Below, piece after piece: positions 1 through 7,015 of a stretch of DNA of 64,000 nucleotides. This DNA is from Candidatus Parachristensenella avicola (lineage in GTDB: Bacteria > Bacillota > Clostridia > Christensenellales > UMGS416), in contig CAJFUN010000008.1 of NCBI GenBank assembly GCA_904420205.1, positions 62,001 through 126,000 of the forward strand, read 5' to 3'. Under the pieces are notes generated by a model. That model made no database searches. It saw only the letters and a list, made by a program, of their open reading frames with translations, and was not told the origin of the DNA. Made by a program: the position numbers and the translations under genes. Numbering within the stretch: position 1 is the first letter of the stretch; each line of letters opens with the position of its first letter.

Positions 1-42
1 ATCCTTGTAGTCAGCAAGAATCTGTGCAACTTTTTCAAACAT
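1..42 (-). CDS. acpP: Acyl carrier protein, N-terminal 14 codons (cut by window edge)
   Basis: The minus strand reads MFEKVAQILADYKD up to the window edge, the typical start of a bacterial acyl carrier protein that carries growing fatty acyl chains on a phosphopantetheine arm. I chose the ATG at 42 because GGAGG at 51-55 lies 8 nt upstream; an in-frame ATG at 48 is only 2 nt from that site. The phosphopantetheine serine lies outside the window. It follows fabH in the same direction with about 65 bp between, so both are probably one fatty-acid synthesis operon. Too short to exclude another ACP paralogue. Confidence 0.8.
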   Translation of the reverse strand, partial: MFEKVAQILADYKD

Positions 43-107
43 GGTCATTTCCTCCGAAATTCTAATTTGATTACGCTTTATGTGAAAGGGAAAGCTCCCC
101 TTTCAGC

Positions 108-1067
108 CTATTTTCGCCAGGTCATAAGCGCCGCGCCGGTTGTCAACCCCGCGCCAAAAGCGCTCATCATGATCCGCTGGCCCTCCTTCAGCAGCCCCTG
201 CCGGTTCATCTCGTCCATGAGCACGGGGATGCTGGCCGAAGATATGTTACCGTACCGCTCGATGGTGGTGGGAAACTTTTCTCGAGGCTGCTTAAGCCGC
301 GCACGGGCCGCCTCGATAATCCGAAGGTTTGCCTGGTGCAGCAGATACCAATCCACCTGCCCCGCCTCCAAACCGTTGTTCTTCAGCATGGCGCGTATAT
401 CCCGCGTAATGGATGATACGGCAAATTTATAGACCTCCTGCCCATTCATGGTCAGATAGGGATGCTGGGGCCGCCCCTGGAAAAAGGGGCTGTTGCCCTT
501 GGGTGCGTCGGCCACCAGCCATTCCTCGCTGGGCTTGGCGGTGAGCATCAGATCGTTAAGCCCGTTTCCAGGCCCCAGAACCACCGCTCCCGCTCCATCA
601 CCGAACAGCACGCAAGTGGAGCGGTCGGTCCAGTCCGTAAGAAAGGACAGGGCCTCGGCCCCGACGATGGCCATGCGCTTCACCCGTCCCGCGGTTAGAT
701 AGGCGTCGGCCACGTCCAGCGCCGCGATGAATCCGGCGCAAGCGCCGTTGAGATCGATCGCCGGGCAGTTAATCCCCAGCTCCCGCTCGATCATGTTGGC
801 CAGTGCCGGCGTAGCCGTGTCGCCCCGCACCGTGGTGCATAGGATCATTTCCAGCTCTCCGGGCGCGCAGCCGGCGTTCTCCAGTGCCAGGGACAAGGCC
901 TTCGCCCCCAAGCTTGAAAGGGTTTCCGTGGTGATGACGCGGCGCTCATGGATCCCCGTACGGGTCACGATCCATTCGTCGGACGTATCCACCATGTGCG
1001 TCAGCTCCTCGTTGGTCAGACGCTTTTCCGGCATTGCGCTGCCGGTTCCCAGAATGGTAAGACTCAT
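108..1067 (-). CDS. fabH: 3-oxoacyl-ACP synthase III (KAS III, FabH)
   Basis: This cytosolic enzyme starts type II fatty-acid synthesis by condensing acetyl-CoA (or a branched acyl-CoA) with malonyl-ACP. The 319 residues match the family length. The catalytic triad is visible: Cys110 in NGACAG, His244 in LHQAN and Asn274 in GNISSASIP. The N-terminal GTGSAMPEKRLTN and DTSDEWI segments are also typical. AGAGGCGTGAT stands just before the ATG. It lies 14 bp downstream of the MarR-type gene and upstream of acpP, the usual clostridial and streptococcal arrangement, so it is expected to respond to the operator in front of the regulator. Substrate preference (straight or branched primers) cannot be read from sequence. 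Confidence 0.95.
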   Translation of the reverse strand: MSLTILGTGSAMPEKRLTNEELTHMVDTSDEWIVTRTGIHERRVITTETLSSLGAKALSLALENAGCAPGELEMILCTTVRGDTATPALANMIERELGINCPAIDLNGACAGFIAALDVADAYLTAGRVKRMAIVGAEALSFLTDWTDRSTCVLFGDGAGAVVLGPGNGLNDLMLTAKPSEEWLVADAPKGNSPFFQGRPQHPYLTMNGQEVYKFAVSSITRDIRAMLKNNGLEAGQVDWYLLHQANLRIIEAARARLKQPREKFPTTIERYGNISSASIPVLMDEMNRQGLLKEGQRIMMSAFGAGLTTGAALMTWRK

Positions 1068-1081
1068 ATCACGCCTCTACT

Positions 1082-1540
1082 CTATTTTTTCTCGTCAGGA
1101 TAGACTGATTGCAGGTATTCATCCATCCGCTGGATAGCCGTCAGCAGCACCCGCTTCTCTTCGTCGGTAAATCCCCGGGCAATATGGTTCAACAGCAGGC
1201 GGTGAAAATAGCGGTGAGCCACATCCGCCTTGCGGCCTAAGGGTGTGACGCGCACGCAGACCATGCGGCCGTCCTTCTCATCGCGGAATTTCTCCACATA
1301 TCCCTTTTTCACCAGCTTGTTGATCGCGACTGTCACCGTTGGCAGCGAAAGGGAATGCTCCTGGGCGATATAGGTGATGCTTTTGGGCGTTTTATCCTTG
1401 GCGATGGTTTCAATCAGATGCAGCTCGTTGATGCTCAACTCTGCATTGCTTTTATCCCGGGTCATGCGCTCTTCGATCCGGTCAATATCCCGATAGGTGG
1501 ACAAAAGCAGCCGGTTCAACTGCGATAGAAAATCGTCCAT
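1082..1540 (-). CDS. fabT: MarR-family transcriptional regulator, FabT-like
   Basis: A 152-residue MarR-type winged-helix protein. The recognition helix region is around residues 55-80 (SITYIAQEHSLSLPTVTV, then NKLVKKGYVEKF), followed by the wing with the DEKDGR turn. Position directly before fabH and acpP is the hallmark of FabT, which represses fatty-acid synthesis genes when bound to acyl-ACP. GGAGG at 1546-1550 supports the ATG at 1540. A near-consensus promoter and an abutting 15 bp palindrome precede it, so autoregulation is likely. The FabT name is inferred from context; the family call itself is secure. Confidence 0.85.
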   Translation of the reverse strand: MDDFLSQLNRLLLSTYRDIDRIEERMTRDKSNAELSINELHLIETIAKDKTPKSITYIAQEHSLSLPTVTVAINKLVKKGYVEKFRDEKDGRMVCVRVTPLGRKADVAHRYFHRLLLNHIARGFTDEEKRVLLTAIQRMDEYLQSVYPDEKK

Positions 1541-1568
1541 GGAATCCTCCGCTGCAATAGGGTTTTAC

Positions 1569-1583
1569 TAGTTAGACTAACTA
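1569..1583. promoter_or_regulatory. Perfect 15 bp palindrome, probable FabT-like operator
   Basis: TAGTTAG-A-CTAACTA is a perfect 7+1+7 inverted repeat. It directly abuts the -10 element at 1584-1589 on its downstream side, so it should cover the transcription start. A MarR dimer bound here would block initiation. The AT-rich dyad is similar in size to known FabT boxes, though the bases differ from the streptococcal consensus as I recall it. Confidence 0.7.
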
Positions 1584-1612
1584 AGTATAAGGTTGGAATA
1601 GCGCTTTGTCAA
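1584..1612 (-). promoter_or_regulatory. Sigma-A-type promoter of the fabT-fabH-acpP operon
   Basis: On the minus strand, TTGACA (1612-1607) and TATACT (1589-1584) are separated by exactly 17 bp, a near-perfect vegetative promoter. The start of transcription would fall near 1577, inside the palindrome, and the MarR gene begins about 37 nt later. Confidence 0.85.
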
Positions 1613-2122
1613 GACTTCTTCCCTGTACCATGCCAATGTCCCCGCACATCTTTACGAGGGCGCCCATCAGCCCGAACCCTTGCTATTTCCGCTTAGCCTG
1701 TTATAAACCTCCATATCAGGTCTGTTTCTTTCGGTATGGCGTTGGCTGGAAATTGTCGTATGCGCTGATCCGATCGGTGCCCGTTCATCGTCTGCAGCGT
1801 GTCCTTCATCCGTCCGTTCCTTTCACCGGCCTTTTCGTAGTCGCATCCGGCAGCGCGATTGGGGAAACGGCCCTCTCCATAACCGGAAACCGCGGCTGAC
1901 GGCATGAATCATCGTATCCGGGCTGCCGTTTATTGGAAAGCCGCCCAAGGCCGCTTTCTAGCGAGGGGTATCGCCCGTGCAAAGATAAACAGCGCAAAGC
2001 CGGTAAAGCTTCCGCCCGTTTGCCTGTCTCCGGCGCAATATGGCCCTTTGATCTTCCCAAGCGAAATAGCGGCTCCTAGGCCGGCGGGCATGCACTTGGG
2101 TTGGCGAGACCAAAACAAATTA
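1613..2122. other. Intergenic stretch without a recognisable gene
   Basis: About 510 bp between the fabT promoter and the terminator of the dehydratase operon. Open frames on both strands are short, lack good ribosome sites and have no recognisable motif. I see no tRNA, repeat or riboswitch. It may hold an eroded gene, but nothing in it can be named. Confidence 0.5.
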
Positions 2123-2158
2123 CGCGCCATTTCAGTGACTTCCTTCTGAAATGGCGCG
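2123..2158 (-). terminator. Rho-independent terminator of the dehydratase operon
   Basis: A 13 bp stem (CGCGCCATTTCAG with its complement) and a 10-nt loop lie immediately after the stop codon of the PduV/EutP gene. On the minus strand it is followed by TAATTTGTTTTGG, a weak T-rich tail. It marks the end of the four-gene operon. Confidence 0.75.
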
Positions 2159-2162
2159 CGTT

Positions 2163-2621
2163 TTATTCCTTTATTTCCCAGGGCATAACGTCCCCCGGCT
2201 CCGCCAGATGCTCCAGCAGCGGCCCGATTCCTTCGCCTGTAACGGAATCCACAAAGAAGATATCTTTGCACCCGCAAAGGCGCAGCCAGCGCGCTGCCCG
2301 GTCGGGCCTGGCGTCCGGCCGCTCAATCTGGGTAACGATCCCCACCACTTCCCGGTTCACCATGCTGGTAATATTGGGCGGATACAAGGAAAAGGGTTCA
2401 TTGGCCGCAATCAAAAGCCCTACCACGTCGGCCTCGTAGCTGTATACAGCTAACGCGCCGCCTAGGTGTTTCGTTTCGATATATTCCCCCGGCGTATCGA
2501 TGACCACGTCAAAATGGTTCACATACTGGGTTTTATGGTAACAAATCTTCTCGCCTTTTAGGGCTTGGGTCAGGGTCGTTTTTCCGCAGCCGGTGCGTCC
2601 CATGAGGATCAGCTTCTTCAT
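2163..2621 (-). CDS. eutP: PduV/EutP-family microcompartment-associated GTPase
   Basis: A small P-loop GTPase of about 152 residues. The Walker A motif GRTGCGKTT is near the N-terminus, a switch region DTPGEY follows, and QIERPD sits where G4-like residues are expected. EutP and PduV proteins accompany bacterial microcompartments; the biochemical role is poorly settled, with acetate kinase activity claimed for Salmonella EutP. I chose the ATG at 2621 (MKKLILMG), 2 nt after the stop of the shell gene, because it matches the usual family start; a GTG at 2645 would extend it by 8 residues. Order shell protein then GTPase matches pduU-pduV. Confidence 0.88.
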   Translation of the reverse strand: MKKLILMGRTGCGKTTLTQALKGEKICYHKTQYVNHFDVVIDTPGEYIETKHLGGALAVYSYEADVVGLLIAANEPFSLYPPNITSMVNREVVGIVTQIERPDARPDRAARWLRLCGCKDIFFVDSVTGEGIGPLLEHLAEPGDVMPWEIKE

Positions 2622-2623
2622 GG

Positions 2624-3001
2624 CTAGGTTCGGGTTATGGGGCACACGGTAAAGCCCAACGTCTCTTTAGCGTAATCCACCAAGGCTTTCAGCGCCGACT
2701 CCACCGCGGAAATCGAGCCGGTCACGATCAGCGTGCCGCTGAATCGATCTACGAACCCCAGCTCCACCTGGGCGGTTTTCATCGCGATATCCCCGGCGAT
2801 GATCGCCGTTTCCGCCGGGCTCATGGTGACAATTCCGATGGCCGAGCGTCCATAATCCACCGCTGGATCCAATCCCAGCTTTTGATAAAGCACTGGGTCG
2901 GGGTTTGCGATGATATGGGCCAAGGTAATCTGCTTGCCAGGGACGATCTCCTGGATAATCCGCATTTTCTCCTGGGCGGAAAGTTGGTCAAGAAAGTTCA
3001 T
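2624..3001 (-). CDS. pduU: PduU/EutS-like BMC shell protein (circularly permuted BMC domain)
   Basis: This 125-residue protein matches PduU and EutS nearly end to end: RIIQE-VPGKQITLAHIIANP in the N-terminal beta-barrel part, then SAIGIVTMSPAETAIIAGDIA, GFVDRFSG and a C-terminal CPITRT. Such proteins form hexamers that tile the facets or bends of a microcompartment shell. The closing ITRT and the adjacent PduV-type gene favour PduU. The ATG at 3001 follows directly on the activase TAA and has GGGGG 4 nt upstream; an internal ATG at 2965 with AGGAG in front would start closer to the normal family N-terminus. It is the only shell gene in the window, which is odd because closed shells need several shell types. 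Confidence 0.92.
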   Translation of the reverse strand: MNFLDQLSAQEKMRIIQEIVPGKQITLAHIIANPDPVLYQKLGLDPAVDYGRSAIGIVTMSPAETAIIAGDIAMKTAQVELGFVDRFSGTLIVTGSISAVESALKALVDYAKETLGFTVCPITRT

Positions 3002-3793
3002 TTATCCCCCAATCTGCACGGACAAACCGGTCTTGGCGGCCACGGACAGCAGCCGCTCCATCTCGCCTTCGGGCGGCGGCATAACCTGCTTAAGGCTGTA
3101 TTCGCGCCCCAAGCCCTCATACTTATCCTGGCCCAGCCGGTGATAGGGCAGAAGGTGCAGCCGCTTCACGCCGGGCAGCCCAGCCGCATAGTCTGCGATC
3201 GCGCCAATCTCCTCGGGCGTATCATTGAATCCCGGCACCACCGGCACTCGAATGATAAGCTCCCGGGCCGCCTCGGCCAGCCGGCGAGCGTTTTCCAGAA
3301 TTAAGGCGTTATCCCGGCCGGTAAAGCGCCGGTGCTTCGCGCCATCCATATGCTTAATATCCATCAGCGCCAGATCCAGCCAAGGCAGCGCGGCCTCCAG
3401 ATGCTCCCAAGGCACGGCCGCCGTGGTTTCCACCGCCGTATGCAGCCCCTCCCGCTTTCCTGCCTCCAGCAGCGCGCGAGCAAATTCCGGCTGAGCGAAA
3501 GCCTCGCCGCCGGAGAGGGTCAGCCCACCGCCGGAGCGGCGGTAATAGGGACGATCCTGCAGGACGATGTCCATAACCGCCCCCACGGTGATATCCTCGC
3601 CTACGGTCTTTGCCTTCCCGGCTATGCGCATCGTTTCAACAGCATTGTTCTGCCCTTCCGGGTTGCAGCACCAGCGGCAGCGCAGCGGGCAGCCTTTTAG
3701 AAACACGATGGTCCGGATACCCGGCCCGTCGTGAATGGAGAATTTTTGTATGTCAAATATCCGGCCTTTGACAAGGCGCACATCCTGCTCCAT
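3002..3793 (-). CDS. Glycyl radical enzyme activase (radical SAM)
   Basis: This enzyme makes the glycyl radical on the neighbouring dehydratase using S-adenosylmethionine and a [4Fe-4S] cluster. The radical SAM motif is C35-x3-C39-x2-C42 inside FLKGCPLRCRWCCNPEG, and the SAM-binding GGE motif is in LTLSGGEAF. At 263 residues it is shorter than many dehydratase activases of about 300 residues: there is no cysteine-rich two-cluster ferredoxin insert after the first motif, so it resembles the simpler PflA architecture. It starts 12 bp after the dehydratase stop. Operon position fixes its partner with good confidence. Confidence 0.92.
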   Translation of the reverse strand: MEQDVRLVKGRIFDIQKFSIHDGPGIRTIVFLKGCPLRCRWCCNPEGQNNAVETMRIAGKAKTVGEDITVGAVMDIVLQDRPYYRRSGGGLTLSGGEAFAQPEFARALLEAGKREGLHTAVETTAAVPWEHLEAALPWLDLALMDIKHMDGAKHRRFTGRDNALILENARRLAEAARELIIRVPVVPGFNDTPEEIGAIADYAAGLPGVKRLHLLPYHRLGQDKYEGLGREYSLKQVMPPPEGEMERLLSVAAKTGLSVQIGG

Positions 3794-3805
3794 ACCATCG
3801 ACCGC

Positions 3806-6334
3806 CTATAGCTTGCCCTGCTCAGTGCGGCGGATAATATCGTCTTGCAGCGAACGGGACAGCGTGGTGAACAGCGCGCTGTAACCAGCCACGCGCACGA
3901 CCAAGGATTTATACTTTTCCGGATGGGCCTGGGCGTCCAGCAGCGTCTCGCGGCTGACCACGTTAAACTGCATATGGCTGCCTTTTTGGTCGAAGTAACC
4001 TCGAATCAGGCTGACAAAGTTCTCCAGTCCCGACCGCCCGGCCAGGGCCGACGGATGGAACTTCATGTTGAATAGCGTGCCGTTGGAGGCAATGCCGTGA
4101 TCCAGCCGCGCCACGGAATTCGCCGCGGCCGTGGGGCCGTGGGTATCCTTGCCCGCTGAAGGCGAAACGCCGTCGGCTACCGGCGTATGGGCCAACCGGC
4201 CGTCCGGCGTGGCGCCGGTCTGCGCGCCCAAGGGCACGTTGGCGCTAACAGGATAGAGCCCCGCCTGGAACTGTCCGCCCCGGGGATTATGATAGCGCTC
4301 CAAAGGACGCGTATAAGTATAGGCGACATCCCGTGCAAAGGCGTCTACTTCGGGAATATCGTTTCCGAATTTGGGGACCTGGTCGATGAGTTCGCGGATC
4401 TCACGGTAGCGGGCCTGCTTGGCCGGGTCCATGCCCCCGTTTTTCACCAAGCGCAGAATTTCGGTCACCTGCTCCTGGGTTACCGCCCCCTCGCGCTGGG
4501 CCAGCTGATGGGCGACAGCGGCCGTAATGGCTGCGGCATCGCTGTCGGCCATGGGTTCGCCAAAGTTGGCGGCCAGCGCGTCGCGCATTTCAGCCATCGT
4601 CACCTTTTTTTCGTCATAAACCAACGTCTTGATCGCATAAAGCGCATCCGCCATATTCGCTACGCCGAAGCCCTGGGGGCCGGTGAAGTTATAGACGGCC
4701 CCGCCTTCCTGCAGGCTCTTACCCCGGCCAATGCAGTCCTCCACCATGGAGGATTCAAAGGGCAGGGGGCACCGCTCGGCATGAGCCGCATCGATGGCGT
4801 TATCCGCGTTGACCAACAGGCTGATCATATAATTCATCTGAGCCTTATAAGCGCCATAGAAGGCCTCGAAAGAGGTCATTTTCGTCACGTCGCCGGTATG
4901 CAGGCCCACCTGCTCCCCGCCGTCCATGCCGTCGGAGAAGACAAGCTCCAGCGGGCGGCACATGTTGAAGAAAGCGGCATCGTGCCACCCCTCCGTCTTG
5001 CCGGCCTTTTGGGGTTCCACGCAGCCGATGATGTTGTATTCCCGAGCATCGGCCAGGGAAAGCCCACGGCTCATCAGCGAGGGGATGATGACTTCATCGT
5101 TATAATAGGCCGGCAGGCCCACGCCGGTGCGCGTCAGCTCCGCCGCCTTAAGCATGAATTCATGGGGCGTGCCGTTCCATACCCGCACCGAAAGGGAGGG
5201 CTGGGGCAGCATCACATGACGCGTCGCCTCGATGCACATATAGGATAGCTCATTGGTCGCATCGGTGCCGTCGGCATGCTGGCCGCCGGCGATGAGATTT
5301 TGGAAGAGGCTGTAACCGGCAAAGCCTTCGGCCGAAGCGGCGTCCCTGGCCTTATTCAGATCGTTCAGCTTCACCCAGATGCAATCCATCAGCTCCTGAG
5401 CGAATTCCCGCGTAATCTTGCCCGCCTTTCGATCCGCCTCATAATAGGGATACATATACTGGTCAAATCGTCCGGGCGAGATGGAATGGCCGCTGGATTC
5501 CATCTGCAGCAGCATCTGCACAAACCAGAAACTCTGGCAGGCTTCATAGAAGCTGCGGGCGCCCTTGGCCGGCACCCGGCGGCAGTTTTCGGCGATGGCA
5601 ACAAGTTCGCCTTTGCGAACCGGATCGCCGCAGCGGGCGGCCTCCTCCTCGGCCAGGCGGCTATAGCGTTGGGCATAGCCGCAGACGGCCTGACAGGAAT
5701 CCATCACCGCCTGAAGGAAATGGGCGCGCCGGGCATAGTCGGCGTCGCCGGGCAGCACCGCCTCGCGGGCCCGCTTGGCCTCCTCATAGATGCCTTCAAA
5801 GCCTACAGACAGCACCTTACCATAGTCGACCGTCACATGCCCCACGCCGTTATAAAAATAATTGCCCGGCGTAAACATATTGTGGTCGATCGCCCGCTTG
5901 GCTTCCGGGGCCATGTAGGCCGAAGCCAGCTCGCTGGTGGTCTGCCCTTTCCACCAAGGCAGCGTATTCCGCAGGATCCGCTTTGTCTCCTCCGACACAT
6001 AGAAAGGATCGGCCGTGCGCGTTTCAATGGTGTCCAGTTCGCCTAGCAGCCACTCATAGGAGAACTCTGGAAACACCTGGCAGCCCCGGGGAGCGCGAGT
6101 CGCGCTGCCTACAATCAACTCACCGGGCCGTATGGTGATGGGGATATGCTTCAGAATGTGGCAGAACGCATGGGCCCGCCGCGCGACCACAGGCATCCCC
6201 TGCGTTTTTTGATAGGATTCGGTAATCAGCGCCGCACGGTCCGCTTCCACCTCGGGCATTTTGGCATACAAATCGTCAATGAGCTTTGCGATACGGGGCG
6301 ATTTTTCAATAGGCTCAAAATGGTACGTTCTCAT
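3806..6334 (-). CDS. B12-independent propanediol/glycerol dehydratase, glycyl radical enzyme
   Basis: An 842-residue glycyl radical enzyme that should remove water from 1,2-propanediol or glycerol, giving propanal or 3-hydroxypropanal. Residues known from Clostridium butyricum glycerol dehydratase are all present: His166 (GVGHVTVDY), His283-Ser284 (SGHSIS), thiyl Cys438 with Glu440 (IGCVEPQ), Asp452 (GWHDAAFF) and radical Gly817 in RVAGYSA. The GWHD aspartate argues against choline lyase and for a diol dehydratase. Relative to the 787-residue enzyme there is an insertion of about 50 residues around 592-650 with two amphipathic helices, possibly an encapsulation signal. AAAGGAAG precedes the ATG. 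First gene of the operon; PduU and PduV neighbours fit 1,2-propanediol. Confidence 0.9.
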   Translation of the reverse strand: MRTYHFEPIEKSPRIAKLIDDLYAKMPEVEADRAALITESYQKTQGMPVVARRAHAFCHILKHIPITIRPGELIVGSATRAPRGCQVFPEFSYEWLLGELDTIETRTADPFYVSEETKRILRNTLPWWKGQTTSELASAYMAPEAKRAIDHNMFTPGNYFYNGVGHVTVDYGKVLSVGFEGIYEEAKRAREAVLPGDADYARRAHFLQAVMDSCQAVCGYAQRYSRLAEEEAARCGDPVRKGELVAIAENCRRVPAKGARSFYEACQSFWFVQMLLQMESSGHSISPGRFDQYMYPYYEADRKAGKITREFAQELMDCIWVKLNDLNKARDAASAEGFAGYSLFQNLIAGGQHADGTDATNELSYMCIEATRHVMLPQPSLSVRVWNGTPHEFMLKAAELTRTGVGLPAYYNDEVIIPSLMSRGLSLADAREYNIIGCVEPQKAGKTEGWHDAAFFNMCRPLELVFSDGMDGGEQVGLHTGDVTKMTSFEAFYGAYKAQMNYMISLLVNADNAIDAAHAERCPLPFESSMVEDCIGRGKSLQEGGAVYNFTGPQGFGVANMADALYAIKTLVYDEKKVTMAEMRDALAANFGEPMADSDAAAITAAVAHQLAQREGAVTQEQVTEILRLVKNGGMDPAKQARYREIRELIDQVPKFGNDIPEVDAFARDVAYTYTRPLERYHNPRGGQFQAGLYPVSANVPLGAQTGATPDGRLAHTPVADGVSPSAGKDTHGPTAAANSVARLDHGIASNGTLFNMKFHPSALAGRSGLENFVSLIRGYFDQKGSHMQFNVVSRETLLDAQAHPEKYKSLVVRVAGYSALFTTLSRSLQDDIIRRTEQGKL

Positions 6335-6427
6335 CTCGGCTTCCTTTCGGATTGCACCGGGCGCATCCCGCGCGGCCGCTACCGCAAGCTGGGTTCTCCC
6401 CGGTGCTGCGCAAATTTCTCTACTCTC

Positions 6428-6456
6428 ACTTTATCCCTAACAGTCTCGTTCGTCAA
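6428..6456 (-). promoter_or_regulatory. Promoter of the dehydratase operon
   Basis: On minus, TTGACG (6456-6451) and TAAAGT (6433-6428) are spaced 17 bp, giving a leader of about 85-95 nt before the dehydratase ATG. The weak -10 fits a regulated promoter. Confidence 0.65.
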
Positions 6457-6492
6457 GGGAAACCGATAAGAAATAACAAAAATTCATCATAT

Positions 6493-6533
6493 ATAATCAT
6501 ATAATCGAAAAATTGTGATTATTTAATCATATA
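6493..6533. repeat. Short direct and inverted AT repeats upstream of the dehydratase promoter
   Basis: TAATCATATA occurs at 6494-6503 and again at 6524-6533, exactly 30 bp apart. ATAATCA at 6493-6499 is also inverted as TGATTAT at 6516-6522. The block lies about 37-77 bp upstream of the -35 box, a typical position for activator binding spaced by about three helical turns. No regulator gene is adjacent. Confidence 0.5.
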
Positions 6534-6535
6534 AA

Positions 6536-6572
6536 AGAACCTGCGCAGCAAAGCTTTGCCCGCGCAGGTTCT
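6536..6572 (-). terminator. Terminator after the tandem small membrane proteins
   Basis: An 11 bp stem (AGAACCTGCGC and complement) with a 15-nt loop; on the minus strand it is followed by TTTATATG. It lies 12 nt after the stop codon of the second small membrane protein. Confidence 0.75.
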
Positions 6573-6584
6573 AATTTAATTTTC

Positions 6585-6809
6585 TTATTCCGCCCGATTC
6601 CGGTCCCGCCACGCCGCGATCACCATCAGCAGGTTTTTACGGATCTGAACCGCGACAAACCATGCCAGCAACAAAACTCCGGCCCAGAACACAAAGGGGA
6701 TCAATACATACTCAATTAACTCTACCCATAGATAATGCGTCCAATAGCCCGTATAGCCGACGCTAGCCCCGCTGTCAAGAACTATGACCATCCAAAACCC
6801 GGAGCTCAT
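6585..6809 (-). CDS. Small single-span membrane protein, second of a tandem related pair
   Basis: A 74-residue protein with one strong hydrophobic segment at about residues 31-54 (LIEYVLIPFVFWAGVLLLAW) and a basic, polar C-terminus (AAWRDRNRAE). It aligns along most of its length with the upstream 69-residue protein: a Y-T-x-x-x-W-V-E-L block before the membrane helix and a YRDK or WRDR tail after it. Its ATG overlaps the upstream TGA by 4 nt (ATGA), so translation is probably coupled. I do not recognise a family. Possible roles include a heteromeric small membrane complex or a two-peptide membrane-active system, both speculative. Confidence 0.7.
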   Translation of the reverse strand: MSSGFWMVIVLDSGASVGYTGYWTHYLWVELIEYVLIPFVFWAGVLLLAWFVAVQIRKNLLMVIAAWRDRNRAE

Positions 6810-7015
6810 TTGTCCGCCTCCTTCTTATCCCGGTATGCAAGCACAAGGCCCGTGATATATCGTCTCGACAGGCAAAGGATCAGCCAAATAATCATCGCGA
6901 TTCCCAGCGCAAACAGCAGCGGGAAGATAACGCGCCGGAACAGTTCAACCCATATACCATAGGTAAAGTATTCAGTCGGGATCAAATAATCCAAACCTTC
7001 GTCCAATGGAGTCAT
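6806..7015 (-). CDS. Small single-span membrane protein, first of a tandem related pair
   Basis: A 69-residue protein with a membrane helix at about residues 27-50 (VIFPLLFALGIAMIIWLILC), preceded by YGIWVELF and followed by a basic tail (AYRDKKEADK). The ribosome site AAGGAGGG sits 7 nt before the ATG, one of the strongest in the window, so it is very likely expressed. It is related to the next gene, suggesting an internal duplication. No signal peptidase site or lipobox is visible. Function unknown. Confidence 0.72.
   Translation of the reverse strand: MTPLDEGLDYLIPTEYFTYGIWVELFRRVIFPLLFALGIAMIIWLILCLSRRYITGLVLAYRDKKEADK

Noticed and set aside
4187-5248. Long plus-strand open frame of 353 codons opposite the dehydratase gene
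   Set aside because: It is fully antisense to a clear glycyl radical enzyme, has no ribosome site, and its composition (His, Gly, Arg rich) is typical of a shadow frame in GC-rich DNA.
6335-6427. B12 riboswitch upstream of the dehydratase
   Set aside because: The enzyme is B12-independent and no cobalamin-box sequence is visible in the leader.
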